Source: Branchiostoma floridae
Taxonomy: Eukaryota > Chordata > Leptocardii > Amphioxiformes > Branchiostomatidae
DNA length: 64,000 bases
Direction of reading: 5' to 3'
Assembly (NCBI RefSeq): GCF_000003815.2
Contig: NC_049986.1
Span: 16,171,172 to 16,235,171, forward strand
The stretch's first letter is position 1; every line of letters begins with the position of its first letter. The notes beneath the pieces were generated by a model that was given only the letters and a program-made list of their open reading frames with translations, made no database searches and was not told the origin of the DNA. Below are positions 44,760 through 55,817 of this stretch, piece after piece. The translations under genes were made by a program, and so were the position numbers.

Positions 44760-45660
44760 AACAAGAAGACCAAGTTTCATAGGAGAATAGCTTTATATTC
44801 AATGATAGGCCGTACCAATTTTATTAGTTGCTTCTCAGATTCTGCTCTTATTTTTCCCAATTTGAAAAAAAAAAAATTGGCCACACCTACCATTGACAAA
44901 TTTTGACTGCCTCTCCTGACTCACCTACAAACTAGAATGGGCCTCAGATTCCAGTACCTGTACGTTCTTATGTTGGATGGTACGTATATTACTTTTTTTC
45001 AAAATTGGGGCTTTGCTAATCAGGGACCATCCTAAATATTGATTCCTGCATAAAATGTGCTAAGAAAATCTGAAAACTTATCATTTTTTAAATCTGTTGT
45101 TATTTATGTTGTGTAACTTGAGTAAGCCCCTTGATCTCTTGTGCAAAAAACTTTTCTTTCTTGTTTTGACCTGGCGGTCCAATTTTTTCTGAAAAAATTC
45201 GAGAGGCAACAAAGTAAATTGGTGTAGCCATATCAAAGATACCTGATGATAAGAGTGCAAAGTATTCTTGAAGTATGAACCAAATATATCAAGTATTCAA
45301 ACATCTGTTGTGTGCATAACACTGAACTGTTTGTGCAGTTTCTTCTTCTTCTTCCCGTAATGTCCAGCTGCCGAGTCTTCGGCAATAATTGACATGTTGG
45401 GGTCAGAGGTCACCACTTTGCCCTCCTGTACATAATATTATGATTTATGACACTTTTGTACCAGTCAATCTGAAACAAAAATGATTTTGTTGGTATCACC
45501 ATTCATGGAATCTTGAGATAAACTATGTCAGAACAAATATTCAGCTATAATGTACATGTTCTTGTTCACTATTCATACAGAGTATGGACTATACTTAACA
45601 TGGTAGCTTTGTTTGGCCTTGAGCAGCAACATGAATTTCATTGGGACCTCTGTAATGGTT

Positions 45661-45842
45661 GTTCACCTTTATCCATGGGGTAACCTATATCCATGTTTTA
45701 AAAATAGGGTATTTGAGGTTAAATGCATCAAGTTAACAGCATTCTAAAGATATTGCAGTTTGAAACCATTGTCTGTTGAGTTGATATCTTGAATTTTTAA
45801 AATTTTTTTTAAAAACAACGGATATAGGATACCCCTGTGAAC
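45661..45842. mobile_element. 182-bp MITE (family also at 59033)
   Basis: Left end GTTCACCTTTATCCATGGGG and right end the complement of GTTCACAGGGGTATCCTATA; interior gtttgaaaccattgtc and tgatatctt. Similar copy at 59033-59185. Confidence 0.75.
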
Positions 45843-46889
45843 TAGCATCACTAATGATGACTGAGAGCAAAATGCATAGCACAGTAAATACGAATCAATT
45901 CACTGTCAGCCAGTTCTGTATTGGAATGGCAGAATACATTAAGAACATACGTACATACATAGTCATACTCTTATTGAGTTGTAGCATTAGTAAGTTTTGC
46001 TTCCAGTGTGACCTATCACTCATCATTAAAATAAAGAACAAAAGGCTGCTAAGAACAAACATTGACATCATTAAATACAAATAAAAGTGTTAAAAAAGAC
46101 TTAACATAACATCGCTACAATGGTTATACATGTCTAGAAATTATGTGAAATCTTTTGCATTTCATGGTAACGTTACTTTACTACAAAGATTTTAAAAGCT
46201 GTAACAAAACAGATTATTAACAAAACTATCTCTGTGTCAACAACTCAATGGTGTTAAATAGCATCAAAGCCTCTTAGCTTTGTTATTATTTTTACCTTGT
46301 TCATGAAAGGGAAACATTGTTTTTGCTACGTTTCTTCTTCTTCAAATAAATAAGGTCAATGACCTGTACCTGACTGTCATCATGGTTACCAGAGGTGTGT
46401 CAGACACCATGTGGTGTTTGATTACATGATGTAGCAACTACATGTACCCCAGTATAGAATCTATGGGAGAGTGGTGGGGGAAATCATCATACACAACGAC
46501 TAACACAAGTAGTTAGCTTGGCTAGATCATATGAAGGTAAACATTATGCATTTGATTGCAAATGTTATCTTTGTAGTTATGATTTAAATTTGTTTGAAAA
46601 CAAAATGAATTGACATATCATAGTCATCAATGCAAAATACCAAACATTCTTTCTTATCATTTATTCCAGAAAATTAATCGAAAAGCAACAGTTTTGAGCC
46701 TAATTTGATTCTTCTTTCCCTATACATTGTAATATCACAATTTGTGCTGCCTATATGATGTAGAGATAAAAGACATCAATACATTAATAGTTTGCAATTT
46801 AGTCCTTGTGGCACAAACTACCTTTGTCCAGAGCCATAAGTTCCTTCGGGCCACTGGGAGCACAATTTAATCAGGTAAGTGCATGAATA

Positions 46890-46962
46890 GTGAGGTCAGC
46901 ACCAAGGACAGGTCTCTACTCACCAGACTGAGGATGGTTTTCAGCACCAGGGACAGGCACAC
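46890..46962. repeat. Local repeat, copy 2
   Basis: GTGAGGTCAGCACCAAGGAC and following sequence match 40432-40505 in the same orientation. Confidence 0.7.
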
Positions 46963-47689
46963 TTTTGTCTGAAATCAATAGGAGTTGGCTTTACCCGCTC
47001 CTAGATCCTAAAAGCCAAGGATTGAGAGAGTTATCACTAATCTTTTATTGTATTGCAAGTTACCTACTTTTTATTGCATCAGAATTGTGTGGATATACTG
47101 TAAGCAGTGATTTTACTTGCTACACTTAATAAAAGAACTTATGGCAAAGTCAGTCAGCCATCGCAGAAAAAACACTACATACATCTTAAGCATACTGTGA
47201 AATGACTGACTGGCATTCCAGCCTAGACATTGTGCCCTTGGGAAAGGCACTTAGTACAATTTTTCTCACTCCACCAAGATGTAAAAATGAGAACCTGGTT
47301 TCAGTTTGGGAAGTAAAAGGTAGTGGAAGGAGAAGGATGGACTCCGTCTTCCAATACCGTGTCCTAGACACAATAGATACCTACACACTGTCCCTACAGC
47401 TTCAAAGGCTTTGGGACTACCTTTATCTTTACCTTTAACTAAACTACAAAGCACATCATATGTGTTAGAACATTGTCTAGCACTAGCCTCCTTTGCAAAC
47501 CTTCTAGCTGCATGTTTATTTTTGGGGCCAGACTCTCTAATGTTAGGAGAGATTTTAGTTGCACAGAAACGATCTTTCCCAGCACAAGAGAACATGGGAC
47601 TTGTTAAAAATTGCAAATCAGTGCCCCCCCCCCCCCCACCAATAAAATAAACGTCAACCACAGGCAGGATGTCTGCAAAGGAAGAAAGT

Positions 47690-47859
47690 CTAGCCTGTTA
47701 TTTCTTGGCGTTCCCAGCACACTTTAACTCCCTCTTTCAACTTGGCACGGATTGTCTCTCTCTCTTCCTCCCCAATACAGGTAGGCTGTCCTGTCTGGAC
47801 CAGGTTCAACTGGTAATCAACCTGCTTCAAGTATGGACAGTGCTGTTGGAGGCTGGATG
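47690..47859 (-). CDS. NACHT-B last exon
   Basis: Acceptor GCTAACAG. Reads ASSLQQHCPYLKQVDYQLNL, then VQTGQPTCIGEEE and an acidic/basic tail, stop TAG at 47690-47692. Homologous to the last exons of A and C. Confidence 0.88.
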
Positions 47860-50800
47860 CTGTTAGCACAACACAAGAGACAACTCATTGTTATTATGTG
47901 GCATTATTGGTACCTCATTACTATATTGATATATTCTATACAATGAAATGTAGTTCAAGCATACAAAGTATACCGGTATTTCTGTTTCACTGGACATCTT
48001 TCCTTTTGAATATAACAATGGCTTTACTTTCAATGAAAAAAAGGTTGTGTTGTGAATTGATTGAAAAATTGCTAAGCCAAGAGCACTGTAAGCATTGTGA
48101 ACAAGATGGCACAAAAAGGATTTCTGGTATACAATGTAATTTATTGCTCATAGAATGGAAAAAAACTATCAAATGCATTGAATGTACTCAACAGGATAAA
48201 TCATAAATGCTCAAATACCAATTTTGTCCTATCATAAATGTCTATGTTTACATAGTATACATACCTATTTCCATCAGTTCCTCCAGGCACAGTTGGCAGA
48301 AGAACACTTTGAAGACTTTCAACTTGGGTAGAGATGCCACAAGCTCTGCAACATCCTTGCCGAGGTTGGTCAGGTCATTTCCTGAGAGGAAGATTTCCTC
48401 AAGGTCATTTAGCTGTTTAATGGCAGGGAGGAGTTCTTTCATGTCTTCTGGTCCCAGGTCATTCCAAGAAATAACAAACTTCTTTAAAAGTCTTAAGGAC
48501 GGAAGATGCTTTGCCAACAGACCAGGTGCTTTTCCCACATATACCTCATCTACTTGTTTTGATATTTGTCTTTTCTGCAACTTTCGCTTCAGCCTGTAAG
48601 ATGTGGTGCAGTTGACTTTTTGCTGTCCCAGTCGTGACTGTCGCAGGTTCAACTCAGTGAGGTTGGACAGCTCGTGCAGCTGGCCAAGGACACTGCCAAG
48701 GACATAGTGTTGTGTGTTTACTAATCTAATCTGTGTAACCTTCTCCTGACCATCTGTTAAGACACGTGACAGCACGCTGTACAGTCTGGGGTTGGCGCCT
48801 GAGAACTGGATCGTATTTCTCTGGAAAAGTACTTTAGCAAAGTCTTCTGTGAGGTCACTCTCATAACAACATAGTAAGAAAAGTTCCATGCTGTTCTGGT
48901 AGATGAGAAGCTCACGTGGATAGTCGTTCCACTGGCCTACACACTGCAGTTCTACTTCTCTGCCTTCACTGTCTGAGAAGCCGTCTAACTTAATGTCTGT
49001 ATTCCATTTCCGTGGAAACCTCACTCTGTGGAAGAAGGTGTAGAACTCATCCTCTAGGTGTTTAACGTTAGACTTGCTGTAGATGTCATTAAGGTGTGAG
49101 AGGATAAAGGTTGCGTCTCGTCCAAGTCTTCCACAAGTGAACACTAACAGATTGTTTAGTTGCAGAGCACTCTTCAGATCTGGAAAGCAGCGACACAGTG
49201 TGTCTTTCCTTGCTGCCACGTTTTGACTCTGAAGCTTGTTTGCAAGATGTCTTCCTGCAAAATACTCCTGCATGGTCTTATGTGAGAATGAGAACTGGTT
49301 GGCAGGATTCAGTTTAGATGAGTTCTTCTGCATCAGCAAGAGGCCTAAGTGGACGGGAATGTCATGGCCTGTCTTGAAATACTTGTGTACATCTTCTTCA
49401 CTAAAGAGGAGGGTGTTCTTGAGCAAACCATCAAATGCTAGCTCTCCTAGAGATGAAAGGGTCTCTTCAGTCTCTTCTGTAGTTTGGGGGCCTGCATCTT
49501 TTGTCCGGTACCTTTTTACTAAATAGTCTATCAGTTGGTCATACAGTGGACAGACCTGGTCACTTACTGGAATGTTGCTGTCTTCTTGCCACAGAAGACA
49601 GGTCAGGACAAGAAGGAAAGGCACTGACAGGATCCCTGTGTACAGGACTGTGTGGCTGATCCTCTGCAGCAGAGACTGTCCTTGCTCAGGGCTGTTGCTG
49701 AACCAGTTACGGACAAAGGAAACAATGTTATCTGGGCTGAAGCCCACAATCTCTACCCTTGTATCCGGGTCCATCAAGTCCATAGCGTCGGAGATACGAG
49801 TTGGTCTTGTGGTGACGACAACAGTACTTTTCTGCAGAATTTTATAGTTGAGGAGACTGTAAATTTCGCCTAACTGCTCTACGTCACACTCATCATACCC
49901 GTCTAGGATAAGGAGAACTTTGTCATTATCTTTCATGAACTCTGAGAGGTCATCTTGGGTGAAGTCTACATCCTTGGGCAGCAGCTGGTCAAAGATGCAG
50001 TTTACTAATGATGGTGACTTATTAACCTCTCGCAGAGCAATCTCAAAAACTAGGTCATACTTCTCCAAGGCCACTGAGGACCCATTTGTCCAAGCTGTCA
50101 CGAGTTTTGCTAGAATGGTAGTCTTTCCTATCCCTGCTGCACCCCATATCAATATGTGCTGAGGATTCAGACAGTCTTCTCTACTACTGAACATGTCCTC
50201 TATTGAGTCAACAGATTCTCGTTTGAAGTCCGTACCACATTTGTTATGGACCATTAAATCTACACTGGTGCAAATATCGTCAACATTGATGGTATTGTCT
50301 TTATTCCATGGCAGCAGCTGGATTTTGCCTCGTCTTTTGCGGTAGTGGTTCTTGAGTGCGTCTTGACATTTCTCCAGCGGGAAGGGTTTCTTTGGTGTGG
50401 TGATGCCCGAGTCTGGAAATGGACAAAGAAAATAATTTAAAGTCATAACACATTTATATAAAAGAGCCTACAGACTATGGGGTTGGGTGGGAACTAGTGT
50501 CTAAAATTTTAGGCATATGTGTCAGTTTACGTATAAGCCCATTTTGTAGCCACTTTGATATTTGGGACATGCACACATGTCAAGGTGATATCATTCAAAA
50601 GTTAGTTCTCACTCACAACAAAGAATTGCATATATTCAGCACCTTATAATTATTCAATGCAAAGCACTGCACTCACAAGTTTTTGTCTGGTTTGCCTTTC
50701 TGTACTGTACATATACTAGTAGATGCTTGACCTAAAATATGATATTTTGTATAAGAATCTGAAATAGACACTTCAAATCTTTTATGCAACCTTCATATAA

Positions 50801-51965
50801 ACTCTTATGACAAAACAAATATTCATCTGGATATCCATGCTTACCTTGTGAGTCGGGATACTGATACTGGTAAATGTTAACTTCTGAATTGTCTCCAGTG
50901 GTCACTGAGATATTGTGGTCACCCGTCACTGTAGTTTGCACCTGCTGTATGTTAGCCTTCTGGTTGGATTCTAATAAAACAGATTGTAATATAACATTAT
51001 TAACAAGAGTGATTTTTTTCATTAGTTCAAAATAATACATGACTTTTTTATATATATCTTAACTCATGAAGCTTTTATCTGATATCTGGCCAATTTAACA
51101 ACTTTTTTGGTGATCTCCCTTAGATTTTTCCCATTGACACCAGTACATACATGTATAGTACAGTGCCCACCTGTCCAAGTAGACTAGATTTCATAGGTCC
51201 CCTGAATTGAGTCTTGACTGCAATTCAGGTTTGACATCATAGATCACATTGTAGGAATTTTTCAACCCTGACAGTATTATTGTAACTTAAACTGTGGCAT
51301 GTAAAATATATACTGACAGTACAGTATATGTTTTACAAACCACAGTTTGAGTTACAGCCCCTTGAGATTTACACTGGCAGCTGGATTATCTATACATGCA
51401 AATTAAAATACCATTGATTAGTTATATATGTTAAGTAACTTATATACACACCTTCTTGGTCCTTAATCTCCATTGCATCTAATCCTGGTTCCCCACTGCC
51501 ACTGACACAAGGATCATCTGGTTGATGTACTGATACAGGATACTTTGGGACCATTTCATCTTGCTGTCCAATGGTATTGGGTTGCCTAACATCAGTTCTC
51601 CTTGCACCTGTACCCTCGCTGCTCTCATCCTTCTCATCTTTGCCATCTCCACTCTCTTGGTGGCGACTGTCTTGCACATCATGTACAGTCTTTACTTCAG
51701 TGTTCCTCATCCCAACATTGTCTTCATTTCTACAACAGATACCTGAGTCTTCTCGGTAACCCTTCAGGGTGCCATGAACTTCCTTCAGACTACTTTCAGT
51801 GTCAGGGCCAGGAGTTTCTGATGTTTGTTCTTTCTTAACTCCACTAAAACGTTTGCTTCTCCTAAACCTGAGTGACCCGAAACGTGATCTCTGTCTCCTT
51901 GGTTTTTTGACTCCTGTTGGGCCGTCTCTGTGGGACTGTTGTCTTTTGGACAGCAAGTTTCCCAT
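47690..51965 (-). CDS. NACHT-B: NACHT-LRR protein with basic N-terminus, complete, 985 aa (4 coding exons)
   Basis: Coding exons 51452-51965, 50845-50970, 48265-50412 and 47690-47859, all junctions phase 1, 986 codons with stop. NLR-type STAND NTPase like NACHT-A, plus an extra 171-residue N-terminal exon. Order: MGNLLS start (possible N-myristoylation) and basic cluster (to about 48), acidic disordered region, GD-rich motif (173-213), FISNA-like VLPWNKDNTINVDDI-type stretch, Walker A GAAGIGKTT (Lys near 310), Walker B LLILDGYDE, sensor-1 VTTRPTR, SFSHKTMQEYFAGRHL, LRRs, last exon. Start chosen because the frame closes upstream in the acceptor region and the MG start is in a spliced exon. A 5' non-coding exon at 52886 to about 53000 fits the promoter box. 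Confidence 0.92.
48265..50412 (-). CDS. NACHT-B NACHT and LRR exon
   Basis: 2148 nt, acceptor TTTCCAG, donor ATAG/GTATGT. Same architecture as NACHT-A exon 3 with all core motifs kept: GAAGIGKTT, LLILDGYDE, VTTRPTR and SFSHKTMQEYFAGRHL. Confidence 0.95.
50845..50970 (-). CDS. NACHT-B GD-rich beta-repeat exon
   Basis: 126 nt, acceptor TTATTAG, donor CAAG/GTAAGC. Core VTGDHNISVTTGDNSEVNIY. Aligns without gaps in the core to the NACHT-A exon at 41274-41399 save for one residue between the units. Confidence 0.88.
51282..51355. repeat. 74-nt hairpin in the NACHT-B intron
   Basis: gtaacttaaactgtgg...tatatactg pairs with cagtatat...ccacagtttgagttac with few mismatches and a 4-5 nt loop. The size fits a pre-miRNA or a tiny foldback element; no further evidence. 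Confidence 0.6.
51452..51965 (-). CDS. NACHT-B first coding exon: MGNLLS, basic patch, acidic region
   Basis: ATG five bases after the acceptor TTTGACAG (or 15 after TTTACAG); donor GAAG/GTGTGT. MGNLLSKRQQ fits the MGxxxS myristoylation pattern and is followed by KKPRRQRSRFGSLRFRRSKR, then a Glu/Asp/Ser-rich region. No known fold. Absent from NACHT-A. Confidence 0.85.
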
Positions 51966-52265
51966 CTCACCTGTCAAATGCTGTAAAGACGGAATCATTA
52001 AGATTTTAGACACTGTAAATGTAATCAACTTGTTCCTGTAAATAAGAATTTTTGGCTTTATTGACAGGATGTTCCTGTCAGTAAGAATTTATTGGCACTG
52101 TTGATAGGATGTTCCTTCAATAATCTTACTTTATGATCTTGTCAACCTGAACCTAATTTATAACTTTAATGATAAAATGGTGCAAAAATAAAACTTATTT
52201 AATGTTTCTAAGCAATGTTGAATGATACCTAGAATAATTTTTGAAAATGTAACGTTATAGAAAAT

Positions 52266-52345
52266 GTCGCGGCCAGGGATTGAACCCTTAATTCCATGTG
52301 CTAGTCTTGAAAGTTGACCATTCTACCCCTAAGCAATTGCTCTGA
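52266..52345 (-). repeat. tRNA-like sequence (SINE head or tRNA pseudogene)
   Basis: On the minus strand TAGGGGTAGAATGGTCA (D-arm/A-box-like) and AAGGGTTCAATCCCTGG (T-arm/B-box-like) at about tRNA spacing, but the acceptor arm does not pair, so not an intact tRNA. Lies between the NACHT-B promoter and its first coding exon. Confidence 0.5.
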
Positions 52346-52885
52346 TTGCACTATTGACAACAGGATAGTTACACCAATGCAATTATGCTAACGTTACATA
52401 ACGTTACACTGCAATCAATGAGCTTTCATCATGATCAATAATGAAAGCTCCTTGTTGCAATCAAACTTCTCATCGAAAATGAAATTTGTGCTAGTTGCTT
52501 CAACGGATCGGATTCAACTTGTAGTGTTGAAAAAAAAAATGGACAGTTTCTGTAAAATGTTAACGTAATACAGAGTTCAGAAGTAAGATGCCCCCCTCCC
52601 CACTCTGTCTCTGCCACTAAGACTAACGTTTAACGTTTAGTTAGAACCAGTCATCTTAATCCTTAAGGTTCATACAGTGGCCTATAACTATGGAACCACG
52701 AGTTTTCATAGAATGTATCGGCAGTGAAAGTCACCTGCATATGAAGCAATTATCCATGAAACTAGCTCCAGCATATGATTAACGATTTGCGCGCGAAACG
52801 ACTAGCTAACGTTATAAGGTTATAATGCTGCACTATAAGTTACATCAAACGTTATAACATTCATATTTCCGCGGCGAAGGCTTAC

Positions 52886-53000
52886 CTGCAGTCATTGACG
52901 TGCTTGTCACCTGACTATATACCTGTAATCCACGTTTTCACAGTCTTAAAATTTCTTATATGCCTCTCCCGCGTCACCATGTTTCTATCCGTCATCTTAC
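52886..53000 (-). other. Putative 5' non-coding exon of NACHT-B
   Basis: Donor GACTGCAG/GTAAGC at 52885; the 5' limit is guessed from the ETS box. No in-frame continuation to MGNLLS is required because the next acceptor lies 5 or 15 bases before the start codon. Confidence 0.45.
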
Positions 53001-53008
53001 TTCCGGGT
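52999..53008 (-). promoter_or_regulatory. ETS-type box ACCCGGAAGT, NACHT-B promoter
   Basis: Reads CAAACCCGGAAGTAAG on the minus strand, preceded by TCATGTGA (E-box-like). The NACHT-A promoter has TCACGTGA followed by CAAACCCGGAAGTGAG: the same two sites in the same order. Confidence 0.55.
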
Positions 53009-55442
53009 TTGTAGTCACATGACAGTTTTTGGCGACGCCTCAGGGGCGGTTTGGTATTGCACAAACTGGACTGACTGCTCTCCGGATCCTGGCGCCGTCC
53101 ACACGGACAGATCTTTTAGGAAAGGGAGCAAATTAAACCCCGCCTGATCATGAGACACAACGTGTAGCACAGGCTAGAGTAGAAACTGTATTCTAGAAGT
53201 TCTGTCTAAGCATTCCCTGCTGAATTGTTCTTAGCTGCAACTTTATATAACCGCAGTTAGGCCACACAGATTTTATTTATTGCTTCACGGATTGACCTGT
53301 CCTTTTTTTTTCATTTTCAAAACATTAAGTCCCGAGAAATACATGTTTTGCTCACAAACCTGTAAATGCATACACATACATACACATAATTTCAGTCTAA
53401 AAACAATGCATTTTATTCAGAACATTAGTGACAAATCAAAGGCTAACTGTTTGCTATACTAGACTAAGTGTATAATTTCCTCCCTAACTTTTCTGATTAG
53501 ATAACAGTATACAGAAAATACGCATCTGGTAAGAAATACAAGTGGCCAAAAAAGTGGTCTCAAAATTCCTGATATTCTGTATATTTTTACCTAAAATATA
53601 CAAATGAAATTGACCATGGTCATACAATTCTTACAACATTGTCATAAAATTCTTAAACGTCACTGTGACAGTAGTACGACGTTAGTTCTGAAAAGAGTTC
53701 TGGAACTCAAATGAAATGAACACAAAATGTAGGTCGGAGAACATACATTTTTACACTCCCATTCCACTATTAAACTTGATGATGCGATCAAGCAATTTGA
53801 CAGAGCAATGATCAGATCAACAAATTTCACACATCGCAAACAAATCTTTTTACAATTTGTGTATTATTGTCTTCTTAGTCATACTTTTACATTTTGCATG
53901 ATATTCCAATCATGAAGTAAAAACTTACACAGGTTCCAACCTAGGTTGCAGTGAGGTCACAACAGTCACCATATAGTGGAATGGGGGCACTCTATGGTGT
54001 TTAAACCAATAATCATATAAATAAATTGGGTGCCAAAAAGGTTGACCTTAACAGGGAGTGGGTTAAAGCTACGGAAAATCATGAATGAATTATTATAATA
54101 CAGACTCCTTTGGAAATTTGCAACCATGGGAATTTTTCACTGGGTTTATAATTCTGTTATAATGTTGTGATAAAAGCTGGCATAAAATGTTCACAGAAGT
54201 CTTTTCTTACCATAAAATACACTCTCATTTCTTTAAATATCTATGTTACATACAGGATTTTGTTGTAATTTTTTTTTTCATATACAGGAACATTAAGATA
54301 ATATCACTGTCTGCATTTGAACAAATAAGACATACATTAGTGGAAGTACAAATAGATAATCTTATGTCTACAACATGAAATAAGACAATGGTATTAAAAT
54401 ATTTGGTATCACACAAGAGCATTTCAAATGTTACAAAAAACATTACACACATGTACAGGAACTGAGTGAAATCTTCTGCATTCCATGCTATTTTATCATA
54501 ATACTAGTAATGTTACAAGTAAAACAAAACAAAAACAAAACATATGTCAGTGGTGCCAAATAACAGCAAAGCCTCTTGGCATTACTTTTATTGTGACTTA
54601 CAAATTTCTTCAATCTTTTTTTTGTTGTATTTATACTTTTTTGTAAAATTATTGGTAAAATTATTTGAAAATAATTAGTGTGAAACATACCTTATACATC
54701 AAATTATTGACGTATAATTATGTGCTCTACAATGTACCTTTATATACCTGTCTGCACCTGTACATGTAAGTTTCCATAGACACTCATAGTTCCCAACATG
54801 CAATGGGTAACATTGGATGTTAAAACTATCAACCAAGGAGAGCTTAAAGTTAAAGAAACTGGAATACAATCCTTTTGTAACTACTATATTTAGATTTTTC
54901 TGCTGCTAACAAAGTGAACCGTGAACATTCATCAGTCATTTACTTGAAATTCTGCAAAGTTTGGTCCATGTACTGTGCTGTTATAACAATGATTTATCAA
55001 TATTCAGTGTTAAATCATGATTGGTATGATAAAGTGCACTTAGTGACAAGAATGTCTAATAGATACATAAAGTACATCATATTTTTAACATTGTCATGTC
55101 ATGATAGATATCACACTGGCCCCAGTAATTAGTTAGTTCTTCCAGCTTCTTGACAATTTCATGAAAGGGACATTTGGAGTAATACATATCACTCAGACTC
55201 AACTTGACTCTTAATAAAAGTTTATCATAATGTACATGATTTCAAGAGAGATCCTTGAGAACAAAAATAGAGCACGGCAAAAACTGTATCTGGATGTGGT
55301 CCCCTTTACATAGGGAAAGGAAAGGTGATCTCGATCCAGGTTTAGCTCACTGAAGAGCTATTAGCCTAGTCTTCCACTGGTCATTGACAAGAAGACAGAT
55401 GCTATGTACAGTATTTACAGCTTTGATGTACCTAGAAAATCC
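53009..55442. other. Intergenic region NACHT-C to NACHT-B
   Basis: AT-rich, no gene supported on either strand and no clear repeat; only short open frames without splice context. Confidence 0.55.
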
Positions 55443-55619
55443 CCCTAGCTCTTACGACAAGCACAATGAACTGAGTGGATCATGGGTTAAGGTCCCGTCC
55501 TAAGGACCGCACCCCTTTCCGGTAGCGTGCATGTAGGGTGAGCGACACAGTCGGAATCAAACTCATGGCTTCTAGTTCCAGAGGCAGGGCCGCTAACCAC
55601 TGGAATATGCACACTACCG
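55443..55619 (-). mobile_element. tRNA-derived SINE, copy 2, in NACHT-C 3' UTR
   Basis: On the minus strand CCAGTGGTTAGCGGCC (A-box-like), GAGTTTGATTCC (B-box-like), then ggaaaggggtgcggtcctta and ttcattgtgcttgt as in the copy at 23909-24096. It begins 20 bp after the NACHT-C stop, so the NACHT-C 3' UTR probably includes it. Confidence 0.8.
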
Positions 55620-55638
55620 TGACAAAACTCAGAGTCCT

Positions 55639-55817
55639 TCAGGAGCTAGCTGTAGGGAGCTTTTTGGACCCACACGGTATGAACACCTTGTCCCTGAGTG
55701 TTACCCTGACTGTGTCCATCTCTCTCTCCCCAACCCAGATGGACTCATCAGGCTGGATTGGGTTCAGCTGGAAGTCAAACAGCTCCAGGTCTGGACAGTT
55801 GTCAGTCAGACTGGATG
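55639..55817 (-). CDS. NACHT-C last exon
   Basis: Acceptor TACCCCAG. Reads ASSLTDNCPDLELFDFQLNP, then a variable tail ending KKLPTASS, stop TGA at 55639-55641. Confidence 0.88.

Larger units (their letters stand above)
44685..47689. other. 3-kb convergent intergenic region, NACHT-A to NACHT-B
   Basis: No gene supported. Holds a MITE (45661-45842), a local repeat (46890-46962), a repeat-like stretch beginning cccttgggaaaggcacttag (about 47215-47440, resembling tails of dispersed elements common in invertebrate genomes) and a 17-base C run ending near 47638. Confidence 0.6.

Noticed and set aside
52266-52345. Functional tRNA gene
   Set aside because: A- and B-box-like parts are present but the acceptor stem does not pair.
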